A stretch of DNA of 13,095 nucleotides from CBDUUP01 sp965370435 (GCA_965370435.1 CBDUUP010000094.1:1-13095); one strand, 5' to 3'. Shown: positions 6,425-12,788, numbered from the stretch's first letter. Numbers and translations are program-made. Notes: generated by a model not told the origin, from the sequence alone.

Positions 6425-7081
6425 GTGCCAACTTACATCGTAATTCTTGGCCCTCCTGGGGCTGGGAAAGGTACCCAGGCCCAGAATGTCAGCCGAAAAC
6501 TCGGTCTGGCGCATGTCTCCTCCGGCGATATTTTCCGGGAGAACATGAAAAATGAAACCGAGTTAGGAAAGCAGGCAGCCGGTTATATCAACCGTGGAGA
6601 GTTGGTTCCCGATGATTTGACCATCTCCATGATCCGCGAGCGGTTGGGACGCCCGGACTGTAATTCAGGCGCGCTGCTGGATGGCTTCCCCCGCACTCCC
6701 GCCCAGGCCGAAGCCCTCAGTGAAATGTTGGCTGAGTTTCAGGGCCAGGTTGACGTGGCGCCTTACATCAAGGTCCCCGAAGATGTGCTTATCAAACGGC
6801 TGAGTGGCCGTTGGACTTGCCGAGAGGCTGGGCACATTTTCCATGAGGAGTTCAATCCGCCCCAGCAGGCCGGTGTCTGCGACCAGGATGGCTCTGAACT
6901 TTACCAACGCAAAGATGACAAAAAAGAGACCGTCACCAACCGGATCCGGGTCTACATGGAGCAAACTGCTCCGCTGATTGAACATTACCGGACGGAAGGC
7001 GTGTTGGTTGAAGTAAATGGCGCTCAGTCTATCGAACAGGTAGGCGCAGAGCTTTTGGCCGCGCTTCCGGCTGTGGAGTGA
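6425..7081 (+). CDS. adk: adenylate kinase
   Basis: Adenylate kinase is a cytosolic enzyme that interconverts ATP + AMP and 2 ADP. Translation starts at GTG 6425 after AAGGA (6412-6416). The 218-residue product has the P-loop GPPGAGKGT at 9-17, the AMP-binding segment SSGDIFREN (32-40), the signature LLDGFPRTPAQ (84-94), a long-type LID at about 126-165, and R173 and R175 after the LID. The LID zinc positions read C132, A135, C152 and D155, so the usual second cysteine is alanine; H137 is close by. QRKDD (161-165) closes the LID. Location between secY and map is the classic order. No frameshift or truncation is seen. Confidence 0.97.
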   Translation: MPTYIVILGPPGAGKGTQAQNVSRKLGLAHVSSGDIFRENMKNETELGKQAAGYINRGELVPDDLTISMIRERLGRPDCNSGALLDGFPRTPAQAEALSEMLAEFQGQVDVAPYIKVPEDVLIKRLSGRWTCREAGHIFHEEFNPPQQAGVCDQDGSELYQRKDDKKETVTNRIRVYMEQTAPLIEHYRTEGVLVEVNGAQSIEQVGAELLAALPAVE

Positions 7082-7088
7082 AGGGCTA

Positions 7089-7859
7089 ATGGCCTGGGAA
7101 CGAAACGTGGTCGTCAAGAGCGCCCAAGAGATTGAAATGATGCGAGAGTCTGGCCGCATTAACGCCCAGGCGCTGGAAGCGGTCAGGAAACTGATCCGGC
7201 CGGGTGTGACCACCGGCGAGTTGAACGCCGCGGCTGAAGAGGTGATCCGCTCACAGGGCGGAACCCCCGCTTTTCTGGGCTACCCGGGGCCGTATCCATA
7301 TCCGGCCACCATCAACGCCAGTATCAACGAAGAGTTGGTGCATGGCTTACCGGGCAAGCGCAAGCTGCGGGCCGGAGACATCATATCGGTGGACTGCGGC
7401 ACGGTTTATAAAGATTTTGTGGCCGATTCGGCTTTTTCGATGAGCGTCGGCGAGGTTTCGCAGGAAACCCAGACGCTGTTGGATGTCACCGAGAAGGCCT
7501 TGTACATTGGCATTGATAAAATGCGCACCGGCAACCGGGTAGGCGACATTTCGGCCGCCATCCAGGACTACGTGGAGAGCTTCGGATTTCACGTGCCCCG
7601 TGAATATACCGGCCACGGGGTGGGCCGCCAGATGCACGAAGGCCCCCAGGTGCCCAATTTCGGCTTGGCCGGGAGAGGGTTGGCGCTGCGACCGGGCATC
7701 ACCATCGCGCTGGAGCCGATGGTATTGGTTGGGACGCCTCGTACGCGAATTTTGGCCGACAAATGGACGGTCACTTCCGCGGATGATTCGCTGACCGCAC
7801 ATTTTGAACATTCGGTAGCCGTGACCGAGGATGAACCTCTCATCCTGACGGCGTTATAA
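7089..7859 (+). CDS. map: methionine aminopeptidase, type I
   Basis: This metalloenzyme removes the initiator methionine from nascent proteins. The 256-residue length fits the type I bacterial form without an N-terminal zinc extension. The metal ligands expected from the family are visible: D102 (SVDCG), D113 (ADSAF), H176 (TGHGVG), E209 (ALEPM) and E240 (FEHSVAV), plus the substrate-site H85 (LVHGLP) and H183 (RQMHEGP). The ATG at 7089 lies seven bases after the adk stop, with purine-rich GGAGTGAAGG overlapping that stop. The gene after it is often infA, but here a promoter and rpmJ follow. The last codons contain a 7-bp hairpin. Confidence 0.97.
   Translation: MAWERNVVVKSAQEIEMMRESGRINAQALEAVRKLIRPGVTTGELNAAAEEVIRSQGGTPAFLGYPGPYPYPATINASINEELVHGLPGKRKLRAGDIISVDCGTVYKDFVADSAFSMSVGEVSQETQTLLDVTEKALYIGIDKMRTGNRVGDISAAIQDYVESFGFHVPREYTGHGVGRQMHEGPQVPNFGLAGRGLALRPGITIALEPMVLVGTPRTRILADKWTVTSADDSLTAHFEHSVAVTEDEPLILTAL
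7828..7846 (+). other. 7-bp hairpin within the last codons of map
   Basis: AGGATGA (7828-7834) and TCATCCT (7840-7846) form a perfect 7-bp stem with a five-base loop. No T-run follows, so it does not qualify as an intrinsic terminator. It could protect the 3' end of the upstream transcript or slow elongation before the next promoter; that is speculation. Confidence 0.3.
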
Positions 7860-7881
7860 TTGGAATAAATATTCAGATAAA

Positions 7882-7908
7882 ACCTGGACGAAATAAGAGA
7901 TGCCAGGT
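7882..7908. promoter_or_regulatory. dyad ACCTGG-N15-CCAGGT overlapping the promoter
   Basis: ACCTGG (7882-7887) and CCAGGT (7903-7908) are perfect inverted 6-mers whose starts are 21 bases apart, about two helical turns. The left arm overlaps the -35 box and the right arm abuts and shares one base with the -10 box. This is the geometry of an operator for a dimeric repressor, though six-base arms can arise by chance. Confidence 0.3.
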
Positions 7909-7913
7909 ATAAT
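7885..7913 (+). promoter_or_regulatory. sigma-70-type promoter for rpmJ and the alpha operon
   Basis: TGGACG (7885-7890, four of six matches to TTGACA) and a perfect TATAAT (7908-7913) are separated by an optimal 17 bases. Transcription would begin near 7920, giving a leader of about 36 bases before the rpmJ ATG. The placement at the map-rpmJ boundary in a 96-bp gap makes it a sensible internal promoter driving rpmJ through rpsI. Confidence 0.65.
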
Positions 7914-7955
7914 CAAAGCTTTGGCTGGTGTTTATCACAGCTTGGAGAAATCGTT

Positions 7956-8069
7956 ATGAAGGTATCCGCTTCAATTAGAAGACGTTGCGCTAAGTGTAAA
8001 GTTGTCAAGCGCAAAGGAAGATTGTACGTGATTTGCGAAAATCCGAAACACAAACAGAGACAAGGATAG
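7956..8069 (+). CDS. rpmJ: 50S ribosomal protein L36, zinc-binding form
   Basis: L36 is the smallest 50S protein and stabilises 23S rRNA near the factor-binding region. The 37-residue product begins MKVSASIRRRCAKCKVVKRK and ends KHKQRQG, as in the family. C11, C14, C27 and H32 form the zinc site, marking the zinc-dependent type. GGAG at 7944-7947 lies eight bases before the ATG. It is the first gene after the internal promoter. rpsM follows after six bases, the standard rpmJ-rpsM order. The reading frame is too short for most ORF callers and can be missed. Confidence 0.96.
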   Translation: MKVSASIRRRCAKCKVVKRKGRLYVICENPKHKQRQG

Positions 8070-8075
8070 GCTCAT

Positions 8076-8465
8076 ATGGCACGTATTGAAGGTGTAGACT
8101 TACCGAGAAACAAGCGCGTCGAGATCGGGCTGACTTATATCTATGGGATCGGCCCTACCCGCTCCAAGGTAATATTATCCGAGACCGGGATCAGCGCCGA
8201 CACCCGGGTAAAAGATTTGAGCGAGACGGATGTCTCTGTATTGCGTGAGTTCATCCAGAAAAGTTATCAGGTGGAGGGGGATCTGCGCCGAGAGGTGCAG
8301 ATGAACATCAAACGCCTGATGGAAATTGGCGCTTATCGTGGCTTGCGCCACCGGCGCGGATTGCCGGTGCGCGGCCAGCGTACCCGCACCAATGCTCGCA
8401 CCCGAAAAGGCCCCAAGAAGACGGTGGCTGGACGGGGACGGCGGCGCGGCGCGACGAAGAAATAA
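8076..8465 (+). CDS. rpsM: 30S ribosomal protein S13
   Basis: S13 lies in the head of the small subunit, makes bridges to L5 and 23S rRNA, and contacts the P-site tRNA with its C-terminal tail. The 129-residue product opens ARIEGVDLPRNKRVEIGLTY and has the helix-two-turn-helix segment YIYGIGPTRSKVIL. Next come RREVQMNIKRLMEIGAYRG and LRHRRGLPVRGQRTRTNART, which are diagnostic, and a very basic tail (RKGPKK and GRGRRRGATKK). AAGGA at 8062-8066, inside the rpmJ end, is the ribosome-binding site. Confidence 0.98.
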   Translation: MARIEGVDLPRNKRVEIGLTYIYGIGPTRSKVILSETGISADTRVKDLSETDVSVLREFIQKSYQVEGDLRREVQMNIKRLMEIGAYRGLRHRRGLPVRGQRTRTNARTRKGPKKTVAGRGRRRGATKK

Positions 8466-8498
8466 TCAAGATATTTTCAACTGTAGAAAGGATATACT

Positions 8499-8900
8499 AT
8501 GGCTCGAAGTGTACGATCTTCCCGACGCGGCTCGCGCAAACCGAAGCGCACCATGACCAATGCTCTGGTTCATATTAAGGCTACGTTCAATAACACCATC
8601 ATTACGATCACGGATATGGAGGGGAACACGATAGCCTGGGCGAGCGCCGGTTCGGCAGGGTTTAAAGGCTCCCGCAAAAGCACCCCCTTTGCGGCTCGTC
8701 TGGCCGCCGAACAAGCCTTGAAAGCGGTGGGAAATATCGGTTTGCAGGAAGTTGACATTATCGTCAAAGGCCCGGGACCGGGCCGGGAGGCAGCCATCCG
8801 AGCGATTCAAGCTGTGATGGGCCTTCAAGTACGTTCTATCTCGGACGCCACGCCGGTTCCTCACAATGGCTGCCGGCCGCCCAAGAAGCGCCGGGTGTAA
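8499..8900 (+). CDS. rpsK: 30S ribosomal protein S11
   Basis: S11 forms part of the platform of the small subunit, next to S7 and near the E site. The 133-residue product has HIKATFNNTIITITD, the segment from WASAGSAGFKGSRKSTPFAA to ARLAAEQA, then GPGPGREAAIRAIQ. It ends with DATPVPHNGCRPPKKRRV, all family landmarks. The basic N-terminal tail (SSRRGSRKPKR) is typical of the bacterial protein. AAAGGA (8487-8492) is six bases before the ATG. The 33-base AT-rich gap from rpsM holds no clear secondary structure. Confidence 0.98.
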   Translation: MARSVRSSRRGSRKPKRTMTNALVHIKATFNNTIITITDMEGNTIAWASAGSAGFKGSRKSTPFAARLAAEQALKAVGNIGLQEVDIIVKGPGPGREAAIRAIQAVMGLQVRSISDATPVPHNGCRPPKKRRV

Positions 8901-8925
8901 GAAATTATTAGGAGTGTAAAGATTT

Positions 8926-9564
8926 ATGGCAAAGTATATTGGGCCAGTTTGTAAACTGTGTCGTCGTGAAGGCGAAAAACTGTTCCTCAAGGGGCAGCGC
9001 TGCTTTTCCCCCAAGTGCGCCATGGAACGCCGGGATTATCCGCCGGGCGAGCATGGCCGAGGGTCGCAATGGCGGCGCAGCCGAGCTTCAGACTATAGCC
9101 GCCAATTGCGGGCCAAGCAAAAAGCTCGCCGCACCTATGGCGTGCTGGAACGTCAATTCCGCCGATATTATAGAATAGCGCTCAAATCCACCGGTGTGAC
9201 TGGGTTGGCTCTGCTGCAAATGCTGGAAACCCGGCTGGACAACGTCGTTTACCGCATGGGTTTCGCCGCAAGCCGCGCCCAGGCCCGCCAAATGGTGTCT
9301 CACGGCCACTTTGACGTCAACGGCCGCCGCACCAATATCCCATCCATGCTGATGAAGCCGGGCTATACCGTCCAGGTACGAGAAGGTTCTAAGAAACGCA
9401 CTTTCTTCAAAGAACTGCCCGACCTGGCCGGAGAAAAGAACTCCCCGGAGTGGTTGAGTCGGGACGTGAAGAGCCTTTCTGGCTCGATGGAGCGGGTGCC
9501 GGAACGCACGGAAATTGACGGCAACCTGAATGAACAATTGATCGTTGAATACTATTCTCGGTAG
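8926..9564 (+). CDS. rpsD: 30S ribosomal protein S4, zinc-binding form
   Basis: S4 nucleates assembly of the 16S 5' domain, lines the mRNA entry channel, and in several bacteria represses its own operon. The 212-residue product begins MAKYIGPVCKLCRREGEKL and carries C9, C12, C26 and C31, a full zinc site of the C+ type. The S4 RNA-binding domain is at about residues 100-165 (ETRLDNVVYRMGFA, then ARQMVSHGHFDVNGRR). The tail RTEIDGNLNEQLIVEYYSR is conserved. AGGAG at 8910-8914 has an eleven-base spacer. The position between rpsK and rpoA is canonical for the alpha operon. Confidence 0.98.
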   Translation: MAKYIGPVCKLCRREGEKLFLKGQRCFSPKCAMERRDYPPGEHGRGSQWRRSRASDYSRQLRAKQKARRTYGVLERQFRRYYRIALKSTGVTGLALLQMLETRLDNVVYRMGFAASRAQARQMVSHGHFDVNGRRTNIPSMLMKPGYTVQVREGSKKRTFFKELPDLAGEKNSPEWLSRDVKSLSGSMERVPERTEIDGNLNEQLIVEYYSR

Positions 9565-9570
9565 TCTGAA

Positions 9571-9598
9571 TTACTAATTTGATGATGATAATTTGTAA
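9571..9598 (+). other. AT-rich imperfect inverted repeat in the rpsD-rpoA gap
   Basis: TTACTAATT (9571-9579) pairs with AATTTGTAA (9590-9598) at eight of nine positions, with one central T-T mismatch and a ten-base loop. It lies in the 49-base gap before rpoA, unusually AT-rich for this window. It may separate rpoA translation from the upstream ribosomal genes or be a processing site, but it is weak and could be incidental. Confidence 0.25.
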
Positions 9599-9613
9599 CC
9601 GACAACCGGAAGG

Positions 9614-10618
9614 ATGGGGCCGCCTGTGGTAATTCCTTTGAGCAGCATGGTGACGCCGAGAATCGAGCGTGAAGCCGAGTCTCGGAACTATGGAAAATTC
9701 GTAATAAGCCCCTTGGAGCGCGGTTATGGGACCACGCTGGGCAACGCCCTACGCCGGGTTCTCATTTCCTCGCTAGAGGGCGCTTCAGTGACGGCTATTC
9801 GCATCACCGACGTGCAGCACGAGTTCGGCGAGATCCCCGGTGTGCGTGAGGACGTCATTCAACTGATGTTGCAGCTCAAACAACTGCGCATGAGGCTGCA
9901 TGACGTGGATAGCACCCGGCTGCATCTGGAAGTTCGCGGCGAAGGCGTGGTGACTGCGGCGGACATTATCGCCCCGGCGGAAGTGGAGATCATTAACCCG
10001 GATCTTTACCTCTTCACCGTTGACCAGAAGAAAGCCAGACTGGAAATCGGGATGACTGTGGAGCGGGGCCGCGGCTACTCGCCCGCTAACGACCGCATCG
10101 GCAACCTGCCTATTGGGGAACTGCCGGTGGATGCTATCTATACCCCGGTCGAACGGGTCAACTGGGAGGTTGGTTACGCCCGGGTTGGGCAGAGCACCAA
10201 CTACGATAAGTTAACTATGGAAGTTTGGACTGACGGCACGATCAGCCCGGAAGACGGTTTGAGCACTGCGGCTGGGATCCTCATCGAACACCTTCGCCAC
10301 CTGGCCGGAGTCTCCGAATTTTTGCTGACTCCGCTGGTCGAAGAGGACGAAGTCAGCAGCCGCCTGACCAGCGAGATGATCGAAACCCCCATAGAGAATC
10401 TGGACCTGACCGTCCGGGTGTTCAATTCCCTAAAGCGAGCCGGGATCACTACGGTTGGCGAGGTGCTGGAACTGCTGGAAAAAGGCGAGGACGCCATTAT
10501 GTCCATCCGCAACTTCGGTGAGAAGAGCATGAGCGAACTGATCCAAAAGATGAACGATAAGGGCTACCTCACCGAGGACGAAGAAGACGGCGAAGAGGAT
10601 GCCGAAGACCTGGAGTAA
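9614..10618 (+). CDS. rpoA: DNA-directed RNA polymerase subunit alpha
   Basis: Alpha dimerises to nucleate RNA polymerase assembly and contacts UP elements and activators. The 334-residue product has the N-terminal assembly domain with NYGKFVISPLERGYGTTLGN then ALRRVLISSLEGASVTA, and EFGEIPGVREDVIQLML. After a linker comes the C-terminal domain with LTVRVFNSLKRAGI and the helix-hairpin-helix SIRNFGEKSMSELI, which retains the DNA-contact R, N, G, K and S positions known from E. coli. The tail after about residue 318 is very acidic (EDEEDGEEDAEDLE). The start is uncertain: GGAAGG (9608-9613) abuts the ATG at 9614, too close for good initiation. GTG 9626 or ATG 9647 would be better or equally plausible. 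Confidence 0.95.
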   Translation: MGPPVVIPLSSMVTPRIEREAESRNYGKFVISPLERGYGTTLGNALRRVLISSLEGASVTAIRITDVQHEFGEIPGVREDVIQLMLQLKQLRMRLHDVDSTRLHLEVRGEGVVTAADIIAPAEVEIINPDLYLFTVDQKKARLEIGMTVERGRGYSPANDRIGNLPIGELPVDAIYTPVERVNWEVGYARVGQSTNYDKLTMEVWTDGTISPEDGLSTAAGILIEHLRHLAGVSEFLLTPLVEEDEVSSRLTSEMIETPIENLDLTVRVFNSLKRAGITTVGEVLELLEKGEDAIMSIRNFGEKSMSELIQKMNDKGYLTEDEEDGEEDAEDLE

Positions 10619-10623
10619 TAACC

Positions 10624-11004
10624 ATGCGACATAAAATAGCAGGACGCCGATTGAGCCGCACTACGGGAGTGCGTAATGCATTACGGCGAACTTTGATCAA
10701 GCAATTATACGAACACGAACGCATTAGGACCACCAGCGCCAAGGCCAAGGCCATTCGCGGCCAAGCTGAAAAGCTGATCACGCTGGCCAAACGCGGCATT
10801 GCTACCGAGGACGAGGCCAAGATGGTCCACGCCCGGAGGATTGTGGCAGCTCGTCTGGCAGACCCAGAGATCGTCAAGAAACTGTTCGACGACATCGCCC
10901 CCCGTTTTGAAAACCGGGAGGGCGGCTATACCCGCATCATCAAGCTTGGCCCTCGCTACGGCGACTCGGCGGATATGGTCCTCTTGGAGTTGGTGGAAGA
11001 TTAG
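10624..11004 (+). CDS. rplQ: 50S ribosomal protein L17
   Basis: L17 is a 50S protein near the tunnel exit. The 126-residue product starts with the invariant-type MRHKIAGRRLSRTTG and RNALRRTLIKQLYEHERI, followed by RTTSAKAKAIRGQAEKLITL. It ends with RFENREGGYTRIIKLGPRYG and DSADMVLLELVED, the usual family ending. GGAG (10612-10615), inside the last rpoA codons, lies eight bases before the ATG, and the gap to rpoA is five bases. This is the normal end of the alpha operon. Here translation-related genes continue on the same strand without a visible terminator. Confidence 0.98.
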   Translation: MRHKIAGRRLSRTTGVRNALRRTLIKQLYEHERIRTTSAKAKAIRGQAEKLITLAKRGIATEDEAKMVHARRIVAARLADPEIVKKLFDDIAPRFENREGGYTRIIKLGPRYGDSADMVLLELVED

Positions 11005-11021
11005 TTGAATGAGTAGTCACC

Positions 11022-11038
11022 ATCCGGCTTGACCGGAT
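11022..11038 (+). promoter_or_regulatory. hairpin ATCCGG-CTTGA-CCGGAT covering the truA ribosome-binding site
   Basis: ATCCGG (11022-11027) and CCGGAT (11033-11038) form a perfect 6-bp GC-rich stem with a five-base loop, ending five bases before the chosen truA ATG (11044). The only purine-rich element near that start, CGGA (11034-11037), lies in the right arm and would be hidden when the stem forms. There is no T-run, so it is not a terminator. A role in lowering truA output relative to ribosomal proteins is inference. Confidence 0.4.
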
Positions 11039-11043
11039 TGGAA

Positions 11044-11805
11044 ATGGCACGTTACCAAGTTATTATCGCTTACGATGGCACGGATTTTTACGGCATGCAG
11101 CGGCAAGCCGGAGAGACCCGCACGGTGCAAGGCGTGGTGGAAGCCGCCCTGTCCCGCATCGGATGGGAAGGGGACTCCACACTGGCCGCCGGACGTACAG
11201 ATACCGGCGTGCATGCCTCCGGGCAGGTAGTTTCATTTGACCTGGATTGGTCTCACGGTGAAGAAGCGCTGCAAAACGCCTTGAACGCCAACCTGCCGCC
11301 CGACGCGGCGGTGCGGGAAGTGAAGACCGCCCGGATTGATTTCCATCCCCGTTATGATGCGGTCTCCCGCCGGTACCGTTACCACTTGTTCTGTGAACAG
11401 AATAGACGCCCGCTGCGTGAACGCTACGCATGGCGGGTTTGGCCGCCAGCCGCGCTGGAACCAATGCAGCAAGCTGCGGAAATGCTGACCGGCAGCCACG
11501 ACTTCGCGGCCTTTGGCTCCCCGCCCCGTGAAGGCGGCTCAACCGAGCGGACCATCACCAGCGCAACCTGGCAGGAAGCAGGCCAGGATCTGGTTTTTGA
11601 GGTGGTCGCCAACGCCTTTCTCTACCATATGGTGCGCCGATTGGTGCACTTGCAGGTAGAGATCGGGCAAGGCAAGGCAGAACCGGCGCTTGCGGCTCGA
11701 TATTTGGATGGCAGCGAACCTGGCATGGTGAGAGGCCTGGCCCCGCCGCAAGGTTTGTTCCTGGCTGAAGTACGCTATCCCGGCGATGATGACGTTGAAA
11801 AATAA
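11044..11805 (+). CDS. truA: tRNA pseudouridine(38-40) synthase TruA
   Basis: TruA converts uridines 38, 39 and 40 in the anticodon arm of many tRNAs to pseudouridine. The 253-residue product opens ARYQVIIAYDGTDFYGMQRQ and has the catalytic motif AAGRTDTGVHASGQV, with the nucleophilic D53. Further markers are RYRYHLF, the GSHDFAAFGSP segment, the FLYHMVRRLV helix and APPQGLFLAEVRYP near the end. An in-frame TTG at 11029 would add five residues, but it falls inside a hairpin loop. The ATG at 11044 starts right at the conserved domain. Placement between rplQ and rplM is common in Gram-positive-type genomes, though the ECF transporter genes often found there in Firmicutes are absent. Confidence 0.96.
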   Translation: MARYQVIIAYDGTDFYGMQRQAGETRTVQGVVEAALSRIGWEGDSTLAAGRTDTGVHASGQVVSFDLDWSHGEEALQNALNANLPPDAAVREVKTARIDFHPRYDAVSRRYRYHLFCEQNRRPLRERYAWRVWPPAALEPMQQAAEMLTGSHDFAAFGSPPREGGSTERTITSATWQEAGQDLVFEVVANAFLYHMVRRLVHLQVEIGQGKAEPALAARYLDGSEPGMVRGLAPPQGLFLAEVRYPGDDDVEK

Positions 11806-11838
11806 AGGACTTATTGTCTGTAGTTTGGAGAAGACACT

Positions 11839-12273
11839 GTGCAGAAAACATATTATCCCAAAGCAAGCGAAGTCAGTTCCGATTGGGTTCTGGTGGATGC
11901 CAACGGCCAGAACCTGGGCCGGTTGGCAACTCAGATCGCCACGGTCCTGATCGGCAAACACAAACCGACATTTACCCCCGGCGTGGATATGGGCGACTAC
12001 GTGGTCGTCGTAAACGCTGAGCGGATCACGGTGACCGGTAAAAAACTGGACGATAAGATGTATTATCGCCATTCTGGGTATCCGGGCGGTTTGAAGAAGA
12101 TCAATCTGCGCGACCTGCTGGCCACTCATCCCGACCGGGTTCTCCGCCGGGCAGTTTGGGGCATGGTGCCGCATAACAAATATGGCCGCAAGCTGATGCG
12201 AAAGATCAAGATCTATGCCGGGCCTGACCACCCCCATGAGGCTCAATCGCCCAAACCGATGGTGTTAAAGTAA
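11839..12273 (+). CDS. rplM: 50S ribosomal protein L13
   Basis: L13 is an early-assembly 50S protein. Translation starts at GTG 11839, eight bases after GGAG (11827-11830). The 144-residue product has DWVLVDANGQNLGRLATQIA, the segment LIGKHKPTFTPGVDMGDYVV, YYRHSGYPGGLK, then RAVWGMVPHNKYGRKLM and YAGPDHPHEAQSPKPM, all diagnostic. The 33-base gap from truA carries only a weak 5-bp pairing (TGTCT at 11815 with AGACA at 11832) around the ribosome-binding site, and I do not see a convincing L13 leader structure. rpsI follows after 12 bases. Confidence 0.98.
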   Translation: MQKTYYPKASEVSSDWVLVDANGQNLGRLATQIATVLIGKHKPTFTPGVDMGDYVVVVNAERITVTGKKLDDKMYYRHSGYPGGLKKINLRDLLATHPDRVLRRAVWGMVPHNKYGRKLMRKIKIYAGPDHPHEAQSPKPMVLK

Positions 12274-12285
12274 GGAGCAGAACCC

Positions 12286-12681
12286 ATGACTGAACAATAT
12301 TACGAAGGTATTGGACGCAGAAAAGAAGCAACCGCCCGGGTGCGGTTGATGAAAGGCTCCGGCCAATTTATTGTTAACCAGAAGGAATTGGCAGAATTTT
12401 TTCCCCGTATGGGCGACGCCGATGAAATCCTTCGCCCGCTGGGAGCCGCCGAGTTGAGTCCCCAGCAGTATGACGTATCGGTTCTGGTGAAGGGCGGCGG
12501 TATCACCGGCCAGACTAGCGCGGTGCGCTTGGGGTTGACCCGGGCTCTCATCAAGATGAACCCGGACCTGACTCCGGTGATGCGCAAAAATGGTTTCACC
12601 ACCCGCGACGCGCGGGTCAAGGAACGCAAGAAACCGGGCCTCAAGCGTGCTCGTAAGGCTCCGACCTACACCAAGCGATAG
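12286..12681 (+). CDS. rpsI: 30S ribosomal protein S9
   Basis: S9 sits in the head of the small subunit, and its C-terminal tail reaches the P-site tRNA anticodon loop. The 131-residue product begins with a short lead then YYEGIGRRKEATARVRLMKG. It contains VLVKGGGITGQTSAVRLGLT and RALIKMNPDL, then GFTTRDARVKERKKPGLKRA, and ends APTYTKR. The terminal KR that contacts tRNA is intact. AAGGAG (12272-12277) overlaps the rplM stop and lies eight bases before the ATG. It is the last gene of the long run, followed by an intrinsic terminator 20 bases after the stop. Confidence 0.98.
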   Translation: MTEQYYEGIGRRKEATARVRLMKGSGQFIVNQKELAEFFPRMGDADEILRPLGAAELSPQQYDVSVLVKGGGITGQTSAVRLGLTRALIKMNPDLTPVMRKNGFTTRDARVKERKKPGLKRARKAPTYTKR

Positions 12682-12700
12682 CCTTCCTGAATGGAAAATG

Positions 12701-12747
12701 AAACCGCGGAGATGCAGTGAATGCTGCTCTCGGCGGTTTTTTTCTTT
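12701..12747 (+). terminator. strong intrinsic terminator after rpsI
   Basis: AAACCGC (12701-12707) pairs with GCGGTTT (12733-12739). After a G-G mismatch, GAGA (12709-12712) pairs with TCTC (12728-12731), and after a bulged T, GCAG (12714-12717) pairs with CTGC (12724-12727). The loop is TGAATG. A T-run begins at 12737 (TTTTTTTCTTT). This is the only convincing factor-independent terminator in the window and marks the end of the ribosomal transcription unit. Confidence 0.92.
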
Positions 12748-12774
12748 GGGACGCTGATGACGCGGATGATTAAT
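12746..12774 (+). promoter_or_regulatory. possible promoter for the downstream methylase gene
   Basis: TTGGGA (12746-12751) and ATTAAT (12769-12774) each match the sigma-70 consensus at four of six positions with a 17-base spacer. Their position between the terminator and the next start is right, and a promoter is needed there, but each box is weak and the -35 overlaps the terminator T-tract. Confidence 0.3.
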
Positions 12775-12788
12775 TTGGATAGGTGTTT

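Noticed and set aside
11815..11836. TGTCT/AGACA pairing before rplM as an L13 autoregulatory leader
   Set aside because: Only five base pairs around a 12-base loop, and no recognisable conserved L13 leader core. Too weak to call.
11539..12246. Long minus-strand ORF (235 codons) across truA and rplM
   Set aside because: It is antisense to clear truA and rplM coding sequence, and the translation looks like a codon shadow (many H and Q). No independent evidence for expression.
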